From assembly GCA_018806915.1 (NCBI GenBank), contig JAGKQI010000086.1, forward strand, positions 1 through 64,000: a DNA stretch of 64,000 nt, written 5' to 3'. The position numbers and the translations under genes are program-made. The stretch comes from Phytophthora colocasiae. Lineage: Eukaryota; Oomycota; Peronosporomycetes; Peronosporales; Peronosporaceae. The notes under the pieces were generated by a model that worked only from the letters and a program-made list of their open reading frames with translations, was not told where the DNA came from and ran no database searches. This document shows, in pieces, positions 1 through 8,934 of the stretch (its first letter is position 1; each line of letters starts with the position of its first letter).

Positions 1-1
1 G

Positions 2-3000
2 CAATTCCGAGAGAAAGTATCGGATCTCATCAAAGGACTCCTAGCTGCCAAGATCATCCGGCCATCGACCTCGCCGTGGGCATCCCCGATCGTGGTGATC
101 ATCAAGAAGAACGGCGTGGACATCCGACTATGTATCGATTATCGGCTGGTGAACGGTCTCACGAGGCTGATGATCTACCCAATGCCTCTGATCAATGACC
201 TGTTAGAAGATCTTGACAAGGTTCTGTGGTATTGTTCATTAGACATGGCTAGTGGGTTCTGGGTCGTGTCAATGACCGATCGAGCTCGCGCGATCTCAGC
301 TTTCATCACCCCGTTCGGCCTCTTCGAGTGGAATCGCATGCCGTTCGGGCTGAAGAACGCCCCTCAGATCTATCAACGTCTTGTGGACAACGCCCTATAT
401 GGATTTTTGAAGATCTCCCAGTCAGGGAATACGGAAGACTCTGCAGATGTGTTTGAGTCAGGAATTCCGGAGGATCCTGGTCGCCCGTCGGTGCTAGGGC
501 GGAGATCATACATCGACGACATCTTGATCACGGCTGGATCATGGGATCAAATGTGCGATCGGGTGGAAGACCTATTGGAGGCCTGTGATAAGTGGAATCT
601 CTCGATCAGCGTGGCAAAGAGCTTCTAGGGCATGGATAAGGTGGAATATCTCGGCCACAAGGTGTCGATCGACGGATTGGAGGCAAACCCGAAAGACCTG
701 AAGTCTCTGACGGATCTGCCATTCCCTGGGTCGCTCCGATCCATGCAATCGTTCCTGGGAAGTTTGAATTACTATAGTCGGTTCATCGAGGACTATGCGA
801 TCTATGCATCGGTCCTATATGAACTACGTGAAGTGGAGTTCGCAGAACTGAAGAAGCGACCAGATCTTCGAAAGATCATGGATGGTATGGACCCGATCAA
901 TCGAGATCCCGTGGCGATTAAGTCGAATCGGAATGGATCACTAGATATCTCAGCTCAACGAAGCGATAGTACGCCGGATCCTGACTTGGGGGCGATGTCT
1001 TTCCCCTGTTCAAGCAAGATTGAAGCCAATCTGGGCCTAAAAACTGGCGACGAAAGGTGGGGTAGGGCATACAGGGCGTTTACCGCCTTGAAAGCCAAAA
1101 TCGCGTCGACTCCAATCCTCCGTCACTTCGACATGACGAAACTGCCCGTGGTGATCGTGTATGCTAGTGACTGGGCGATTTCCGCCGCACTAATGCAAGA
1201 ACACGACCAGATCTACCACCCGGTCGCGTTCGCCAGCCGAACCTTGAAGACAAACGAGCTGAATTATAATGTCGCCGAAAAGGAGGTGTTGGCGCTACTT
1301 CGGATCTTGGATCTACATTACACCTTGTTGGTGGGACGCCGGATCAAGGTCCTAACCCGACATTCCACGCTTGCCTGGCTGTTCAAGTCTGCTGGCCTCC
1401 AAGGACGCCTAGGACAATGGTCTGCACTTCTATCCGCATGGACGCTCAAGATCACGAAGTGTACGAAGGGAGAGGATGAAATACTGGGGGCGATCGCAGC
1501 TAATATAACGCCTAGATCCGAGATCGACGAAGCCCTGATCGTGATCGCGCCACGGAAGGAACCAAGACGTAAGATCCAGATGCCGATTCCCACCGTAGAC
1601 CCAGGTGAGGAGCTATGGGTAATAAGTTTCGACGGATCGGCACGCGTGAAACGAGGAGGAGGCGCTTTCAGCGCGATCGTGTGGAGTTTGCCGGAGTGGA
1701 AAGTGATCAAGGCTAGATCAGACTATGCGGAGAGTCTTACTGTCAATGAAGCGGAATACCGTGGACTCTTGCTAGGTCTCAGCATGATTGCACAGTTAGA
1801 ACGCCGCCGTTTGGGCGTCTGTGGCGACTCGAACCTGGCGATCCGACAAGTCCGGGGCGAGATCGACTGTAAGGCACCAGGATTGACGCTACTGAAACAG
1901 AAGGTGCTGGATCACTTGCGAAAATGGGGAGATCATGAGCTTGTCCATGTGAAGAGAGACTGGAATGGGAGCGCCGATAGCTAAGCGAGCGCCGCGCTGC
2001 AGCAAGGAAGCGGGATCGAGGTCCACGATGAGGCAGATCGGTGTGATCTGATCACCCTGAATCGGCTCGATGAAGTGTTGATCCCTCGGGTTGAAGATCG
2101 AACTGTGCAAGTGTCGGCAGTGGCCACGCGTGCGGCCCGAGCGCGATCGGGTGCCGCCGTCCTGCGAGAGGAACTGATCCGGGAGATGCGGGTTGATCGG
2201 ATCAGGCGAGTCCAGGACAAGGAGGTCTGGATCGCCGGACTAAAGAAGTACCTGGCTGGGCAGATCGCGGATCTTACTCGAGCCGAATCTGGATCCTACG
2301 CCAAGATCGCTTCCGAGTACGAGGTAGATGAACAGGATCTGCTATTTTACTGCCCACCAGGGCCGAGATCAAATGGTGATCGCGACCGCCTGATGAGACT
2401 CGTGGTTCCAGAAACGATACAGCAGGATGTCCTCCACCATTACCATACGACTCTGGAAGGGGGACATCAAAGGATCGGACGCACTTATTAGCGGATCCGG
2501 GATCATTTCCACTGGAGGGGATTATATCGGAGCGTGCAGCGATACGTAGGCGAGTGTGTGGACTGTGAGACTGGAAAAGGGAGGCCCACGATCCGGGGCG
2601 AGTCGCTGCAAGCGACATACCCATTCCAGATCATAGCGATGGATCATATACCCTCCCTGCCCAGATCTAACAAAGGCAACACCGAACTACTGATCTGGGT
2701 AGATCTGTTCACGGGATATGTGATCGCGAAGGCCAGCTCCTCCCGATCGGCCCAGAACGTCGCGGAATCCTATGAAGAATGCGTGTTCCGCAGATTCGGC
2801 CCCAGCGAGGTGATCAGGCACGATCGAGAACCGGGCTTCATGTCCGACTTCTTCAGATCGTTCAACAAGATCCTAGGGCAGCGACAACGGGCAACGATGG
2901 CCTACCGACCACAGGCCAATGGGACTGCGGAACGGATGGTGCAAACGGCGACTAGGGCGATCAAGATGTATGTTCAAGATCTCGATCAGAAGGACTGGGA

Positions 3001-3799
3001 TGAATACGCGGAGAGACTGACGTTCGCTATTAACACGGCTCACGATCGGGTTCGGGGAGATACCCCTCACTACTTGGTCCACGGATGGGATCCGAGATCG
3101 ACGTTGGAAGCAACGATCCCGATCGGGTCGACCAGACGCCACGACCGTGATCCAAGACGGTGAAGATATCGCGTTCAGAGATATTACCAGCAGTCGAGAG
3201 AACAGGTCAACGCTAGGCTGCGAGAGGCGATTGCAGACCGAGCCGATCGGCACAATGAGGATGTCGATCCGCATCAGATCGAAGCTGGATCACGAGTTTG
3301 GCTGTATCTAGATCGTGTGAAGAAAGGATATGCGCGTAAACTCGCTCACCTTTGGCACAGCCCGTTCCGTGTTGCAGAGAAACTCAATGAATTCACGATC
3401 AAGCTGGAGATCGCAGGATCTGATTACCATATTTTCCCAGTGGTCCATGTTTCTAAGCTAAAGCTGGTACGGAATTTTCCGGATCGACCGCGGATCGAGT
3501 TGACGGGGGATGAAGCAGATCGGCTCGATTTCGATGAGATCCTCCTTCCGGAAGACAGTTGGGTCCCAGATCTAGATGCCGATGAGTACGAGGTCGAACG
3601 GATCTCGGACATGCGAAGTGGGAAACGAACTCGCTACGGCCGGATCTATCGCGAATTCCTGGTGCACTGGGTTGGGTATGATGAGCCGACTTGGGTCGAC
3701 GAAGCTGATCTTAACTGTGGAGCCATATTGAGCGCGTTCCTACGTGACCATGCTAACCGGAATCGGTTTGGCGTGATGCAGTCGCACGAAGAAGTGTAA
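2..3799 (+). pseudogene. pol polyprotein of element A (RT - RNase H x2 - integrase - chromodomain), four stops
   Basis: This is the reverse transcription and integration polyprotein, 5'-truncated by the window and in one frame throughout. The RT active site YIDD is at 509-520. A gypsy-type RNase H lies at about 1126-1520, with TRHST where family members have TDH. A second RNase H at about 1612-1990 keeps DGSA, NEAEY, GDSN and NGSAD. The integrase zinc region is at about 2440-2600. Core residues are Asp 2641, Asp 2822 and Glu 2930. The GPY/F-like module reads HSPF instead of HGPF, and a chromodomain is at about 3580-3760. In-frame stops lie at 626-628 (TAG for Trp), 1982-1984 (TAA for Leu), 2489-2491 (TAG for Gln) and 3161-3163 (TGA for Trp), judged against copy B. 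Three of the four are single G-to-A or C-to-T changes. Not functional. Confidence 0.92.
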
Positions 3800-4014
3800 G
3801 GGAGGTCAGGCGAGGTAACAGGGTTGCCTCGCCGTGATCGAGGAAGCCGATGTGGGGGAGAATCCAGATCAGAGCGAGAGTTTTATATTTGTGTATATGC
3901 ATGTGTGCAGGGAATTTGACGTTGGAGAAATGGTGATCCGGAATGTCGAGATGGAGATGAAAAGGGATCACGTTCTCAAAAGGATGTAGTACGATGGGAA
4001 CGACTGTGGGAATG

Positions 4015-4102
4015 GAGATTACGAGAATCACGAATGGAGATTACAAGAATCACGAATGGAGATTACGAGAATCACGAATGGAGATTATGAGAGTTACGAA
4101 TG
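4015..4102 (+). repeat. 22-bp tandem repeat, four copies, between pol and antisense ORF
   Basis: Four consecutive 22-bp units begin GAGATTACGAGAATCACG, with a few substitutions, in the spacer after the pol stop. Copy B has a shorter, degenerate version near 11330-11390, so the array varies in length between elements. No other feature is evident in the roughly 400-bp spacer 3800-4199. Confidence 0.9.
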
Positions 4103-4199
4103 GAGATGGAAGAATGCAGAATGGCCCTAGATGGGGTTCCGAATCCGAACTCGGGGAAAAGCCCCGTGCCTTGCTGCAGGTGATCGAAGTTAGCACGAC

Positions 4200-6505
4200 T
4201 TACGGAGAAGCGGCCCCAGCAGGAGGAGGATTGAACTTGCCGATGAGGCGGGGGATCCTGGTAGCGGGGTGGTTGAGCGGGTCTTGCCGATACTGGTTGC
4301 GCCACGGATCCGCCTCGTCACACTCCTCCAGAGCCTCGATCAGGTTCGCCGGCTCTGGGACGTTCGCGTTGGGATCCGCCTGGTTGGCACGCCGAGAGAC
4401 CACGCCGGGATACCAACGAACCGCATCCTCTGCCGGAATGGGGAGGTAAAGGAAGAACGGATCCAACAGGATGTCGAGATCGAACCACTGGTCGCGCATC
4501 ATGGCGGGGAAGGAGGCGAGGAATTGGCGCCAAGCAGACCCAGCCCGACTCCGCCTGGCCTTGCGAGCGACGTAATACCGCTGCAGTTCGAGATCCGCAT
4601 CTTGCATGGCAGAGGTGATCTCGAGGTTATGGGTGGACTCCCAAAACGCCTGACGGTGCCGTTCCTCCAGGACGCGATAGGTGGCGGCCACGGCCGCGAG
4701 GGGTGTTCCCTCCCTCTCATGCAAATCGAGGTCGAACGTGAGGGGACCCGGGTTCGCGAAGTCGTTCCACGGCTCCAGGGCCAGCAGATCGAGTACGTTC
4801 ACGCCCGTGATCAACTCGTTGAGATAGCCGGTGCCGGCGGTCGGCGCGAGTCCAGCCTGCACCCGAGAGGGGAACAACCAACCCGAAGGGATCAACAACC
4901 TTTTGCCCAAAGAATTGGCAATCAGACCCACGATCGAATACTGCCCGATCACCTGCGGATCCCAAGGCACGATGTCAGCGGCCGCGAAGGTACACTGCCG
5001 ATCGTACCCTGGAATGAAAGAGGCGACAGATCCAGCGGGCTCGCCGTTGATCCTGCCGAGGACGGAACCACCGTTGGTGGGACAGGATGGGTTGATCCGG
5101 GGGCTTCGGTAGCCGCAGGTCTTAGATCACGGGGGGCTGAGGAGCTCCGAGCTGGACGCTTGCGTGAGGAAGGAGGAACGGCCGGGGAAGCGGAGGCGCT
5201 TCGAGATCGTTTGGTGGCACGAGCCGCCCGTCGATCCGCGATCCACGAGGACAACCGAGCAGAGGAATCCTCGGCGTGATGCAGCTGTTGTTCGGCTTCG
5301 GCATAATCAGCGTCCAGCTCCTGATAAGCCTATCGAAGCTCTGCGTTCTGTCGCTGGAGTTGGTCGAGTTCCTGTGTCGCCGCATCCCGGGCGGAACGGG
5401 CCACGTCAAGGTCCGCGAGGGCCGATAAACGATCTTGGGTGGCGTCGTCCAGGTCGACCTGGATTCGATCACGATCCACCGTGACTCGATTGAGATCTTG
5501 CGTCGCCTGATCCCGGTCGAGGCGGGCCTGGTCCAGGTCTGCGACGGCCTGATCCCGCTCGACCATTGCGGCACGATGCTGGACGGAGAGCTGGTCTCGG
5601 TCGTGCTGAACTATTTCCAGATTTCCCAAGGCGTCCGCCAGATCTTGCTCCAGACTGGAGATGGCGGCGGCGTCGGCAGTTGCGCCCGAGGGAGGAGCGC
5701 GAGGATCCGGTGCAGACACATCCTCCAGGGCGAGGTGTGCCCGGGCCAGCTCTGCCTGGTGGGCCTCTGCCTCGCGTTCCAGGTACGCGACCTCGGCTCG
5801 AGCGGTGAGCAATTCCGCTTGAGTCCGCGTCAACTCCATCCTCAACCGAGCTTCCTCTGCTGAAGGGCGAGCCAGATCAGCGGACGTGGCCATGGCCGCT
5901 GGTAGGCCTTGGAAGGAATCGTTCCTCTGCCAGCGATCAAGGCTACGCTGAGTGAGAGTCAAGTCATGGCGCACGGCGGCGAGCTCCCGTTCACGATCCT
6001 GAAGCTCATCCCGGAGTTCGATCTCTGTCTCCCCTGCTACGCGAAGTTCAGCCAACCGGAAGTCGAGATCCTCGAGCGCAGAGTCTAGCCGCGCCTGGAT
6101 CCGGGCCATTCGCTGCTCTGACTCCCGCCATTCGGCGTCGTGCTGAGCCCGCTGATCCTGCAAGGCGGCGATCACGTCCCCACCGATAACATCTCCGGTT
6201 CCCGACCGCAGACAAACGATTTCGGCGTTCAGCCGCAAGATCTCCTCCGCCTGGTCGTCCCGGAAGCGCTCCATATCCTCCATGTCGGATCGCAACCGGC
6301 GAACGGTGTCGTCTAGGTGGTCCCGATCGCGACTCAAGGTTTCGCGCATCCGTTGGCTATGGGCCAGTCTCGCTTGCAAGGTGACCAGCTCAGGGTTTAC
6401 CCCAGGGATTGAGAAGCGTGAGGTGGTGGATCGAGCGGATCGGATCGAGTGCTCGCTCGAAGGCGTTCTCGGCGTCAAAGGGGGCGAGGAAGGCGGATCG
6501 GACAT
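4200..6505 (-). pseudogene. antisense ORF (aORF) of element A: coiled-coil protein, opposite to pol
   Basis: A long coding region lies between chromodomain and 3' LTR on the strand opposite pol. I chose the ATG at 6505 (MSDPPSSPP). An earlier in-frame Met at 6646 lies inside the LTR. The first ~390 residues are Ser/Pro-rich and then charged heptads, probably coiled coil. After a TAG at 5330-5332 the frame stays open through a basic Arg/Ser tract. The last ~250 residues are in the -1 frame (4200-4970) and contain WDPQVIGQY and NPGPLTFDL. A 122-nt intron at 5009-5130 would join the two frames. Element B has the same TAG and the same frame change. I do not recognise the family. Additional antisense ORFs in this position are known in plant Tat/Ogre elements. 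Function unknown; a capsid-like or regulatory role is only a guess. Confidence 0.75.
5009..5130 (-). other. putative 122-nt GT-AG intron in the antisense ORF (copy A)
   Basis: On the minus strand the segment begins GTGATC after a run of six C and ends TTTCATTCCAG, a pyrimidine-rich acceptor. Removing it joins the Arg/Ser-rich frame to the following frame through a CGG codon and gives an open reading frame to the stop at 4200. The donor is weak. The same boundaries and length occur in copy B at 10307-10428. Confidence 0.5.
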
Positions 6506-7139
6506 CGTGAAGGAGTGGTGGTGCTTGAACGACTTGTGTCCCAGGTGATGAATGTGGAAATAAGCCCGATGTGAGCTGCGGCAGCCTAACTTACGTGCTG
6601 GGGGCGGATGTGGTGAAGCGGACGAGAATTTTTCCCGGAGAGGCAATATCAGCCACGAACCCGAATAGAGTCGGAACGAGCGACAGGGGGGACCTGTGAT
6701 CCCCAGATCTGGGTCGAATCAGACGAAGGTACGATGGGTCCCGCCGGGAACAGGCAACGGAGACACCGACGAAGAAGCAAGTGGAGCGGTGTTCGTGGGT
6801 GATCCGAATCCTGCCGTGGTGTTCGTGGGTGATCCGAATCCTGCCGGAGGAAGGATGGGGAAATCAAGGATGTTCTCGCGTGATCAACGATGACAGGGCC
6901 CCAAGCGAGCACGATCAGTTTACCCGGGCGCCCCGAAGCCTCTAACAGCACGATCCAACTTCCCCGGGCGGCGACGAAGCGAGACCACGCGGGATCACGC
7001 AATGATCCTCTCCCGTATAGGTACGAGATCAGCTCCGGATCAAGGTCAACCTCAGGCGCGACGCAGACTCTTTTGGTGGCCTGATCCGGATTCTTTGAAG
7101 GATCACCAAGCGGGATCAGGCAGCGATCAAGTCCCGATT

Positions 7140-7231
7140 AAGTGTGAGATCAAGCTTCGGTTAAGTGCGAGATCAAGCTTCGGTTAAGTGCGAGATCAAG
7201 CTTCGGTTAAGTACGAGATCAAGCTTCGGTT
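7140..7231 (+). repeat. 23-bp tandem repeats in LTR U3 (4 copies)
   Basis: Four adjacent units contain GAGATCAAGCTTCGGTTAAG, each with one GATC and one AAGCTT. Copy number and exact sequence differ in B's LTRs (about 8200-8300 and 26325-26425). The shorter LTRs of D' and E have only one or two degenerate units. The position upstream of the conserved LTR core suggests an enhancer-like array, which is inference. Confidence 0.85.
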
Positions 7232-7254
7232 AAGTACGGAATCGGCTCACGATC

Positions 7255-7530
7255 AGGGTTAGGGGAGCCAAGCTAGGGATCAGCTATGTAGCCAGTGTCA
7301 TGTGATCGTAGGATAGTAAATCAGGATGGGATTAGTAGGCATAGGAATAACCATAAACAGAATCGAATTTGCCCTGAACCACTCAATTGTCTTCGCTACG
7401 CCTGGAACCGGGAACTACATTGGCCCTACAAGCGTCAGGAAGGTAAGGATACGTGACCTAGTATAGCGGTTAAGTCTGGATAATATATTGGCCAGCTTTG
7501 CCCTATCTAGTGAACTATCCTTGGCGCATA
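7255..7530 (+). promoter_or_regulatory. conserved LTR core, candidate promoter/initiation region
   Basis: About 275 bp from GGGTTAGGGGA to the CTATCC block. It is nearly the same in all full LTRs of the window (A, B, D', E), while the sequence upstream in E and D' has diverged strongly. It contains CCACTCAATTGTCTTCG, which loosely resembles the oomycete initiator (TCA followed by a pyrimidine-rich tract). The start site is inferred, not shown. Confidence 0.4.
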
Positions 7531-7978
7531 CATCGGATCGGAAGGAATTGGTTGTTTAGCCTAAGGATCCAGTCTAATCTCGCCCCCTCAAGACCCCCGC
7601 TATCGGAAGCGGCAAGCAACGTAAAGGAAGGGACTGAATCCCGAACATTGGACCATTGGAAGACCTGGATCAAGAACCAGGCACCCGGATCAAGGCTCGA
7701 GAACTCGCCTACGACCGGGATCAAGTACCCCGAGGTGGAGTGAAGAACTTCCACGCCGCCTCAAACCCCTGCGTCACCCAAGACCTTCTTCCGACCTACA
7801 AGACACCTTCAGAAGTCACCTGGAAGAGCGTAACCCGCCTACCGACGGGTACACAAGGTGAAACTACACACAGCTTGATCACGGATCATCGGGGGACCCC
7901 CTCCGTTAGTCGGTGTCTGGGCGCAAGTGGTGATCGAGACCTGCCTCAACGAGATTTTGGCAGATCCGCTCCACCACA

Positions 7979-8831
7979 CTAGGTCACGTATCCTTACCTT
8001 CTCGACGCTTGTAGGGCCAATGTAGTTCCCGGTTCCAGGCGTAGCGAAGACACTTGAGTGGTTCAGGGCAAATTCGATTCTGTTTATGGTTATTCCTATG
8101 CTTACTAATCCCATCCTGATTTACTATCCTACGATCACATGATACTGGCTACATAGCTGATCCCTAGCTTGGCTCCCCTAACCCTGATCGTGAGCCGATT
8201 CCGTACTTAACCGAAGCTTGATCTCGTACTTAACCGAAGCTTGATCTCGCACTTAACCGAAGCTTGATCTCTCACTTAGCCGAAGCTTGATCTCACACTT
8301 AATCGGGACTTGATCGCTGCCTGATCCCGCTTGGTGATCCTTCAAAGAATCCGGATCAGGCCACCAAAAGAGTCTGCGTCGCGCCTGAGGTTGACCTTGA
8401 TCCGGAGCTGATCTCGTACCTATACGGGAGAGGATCATTGCGTGATCCTGCGTGGTCTCGCTTCGTCGCCGCCCGGGGAAGTTGGATCGTGCTGTTAGAG
8501 GCTTCGGGGCGCCCGGGTAAACTGATCGTGCTCGCTTGGGGCCCTGTCATCGTTGATCACGCGAGAACATCCTTGATTTCCCCATCCTTCCTCCGGCAGG
8601 ATTCGGATCACCCACGAACACCACGGCAGGATTCGGATCACCCACGAACACCGCTCCACTTGCTTCTTCGTCGGTGTCTCCGTTGCCTGTTCCCGGCGGG
8701 ACCCATCGTACCTTCGTCTGATTCGACCCAGATCTGGGGATCACAGGTCCCCCCTGTCGCTCGTTCCGACTCTATTCGGGTTCGTGGCTGATATTGCCTC
8801 TCCGGGAAAAATTCTCGTCCGCTTCACCACA
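7979..8831 (-). repeat. 3' LTR of element B, truncated
   Basis: Reverse complement of the first ~850 bp of the LTR, ending at CTTCACCACA (8831). The remaining ~520 bp should lie left of element A, outside the window, if A inserted here. It is nearly identical to the matching part of B's 5' LTR at 26100-26956. Confidence 0.88.
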
Positions 8832-8934
8832 TCCGCCCCCAGCACGTAAGTTAGGCTGCCGCAGCTCACATCGGGCTTATTTCCACATTCATCACCTGGG
8901 ACACAAGTCGTTCAAGCACCACCACTCCTTCACG

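Larger units (their letters stand above)
1..7978 (+). mobile_element. Ty3/gypsy retrotransposon A, 3' portion (Chronos-like, dual RNase H)
   Basis: The visible part runs from reverse transcriptase through RNase H domains, integrase, chromodomain and an antisense ORF to a complete 3' LTR that starts TG and ends CA. The 5' LTR, gag and protease lie left of the window. The second archaeal-type RNase H and the chromodomain match what I recall of oomycete Ty3/gypsy elements called Chronos, which should be verified. The right end abuts an inverted LTR of element B at a CTAG. That fits insertion of A into B's 3' LTR with a 4-bp duplication. The copy is dead, with four in-frame stops in pol. Confidence 0.9.
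6609..7978 (+). repeat. 3' LTR of element A (1370 bp)
   Basis: Starts TGTGGTGAAGCGG and ends CCGCTCCACCACA. The terminal bases form an imperfect inverted repeat (TGTGGTG/CACCACA). It is closely matched by the LTRs of B and less well by those of D' and E. It contains four 23-bp repeats (7140-7231) and a strongly conserved central block (about 7255-7530). It ends directly at an inverted, truncated LTR of B. Confidence 0.93.

Noticed and set aside
1318..1710. Minus-strand open frame of 130 codons (and similar ones opposite pol in B and E)
   Set aside because: Shadow of the conserved pol frame; no domain, and changes follow pol codon positions.
7140..7231. CRISPR-like array
   Set aside because: Repeats are directly adjacent without spacers and lie in an LTR of a eukaryotic retroelement.
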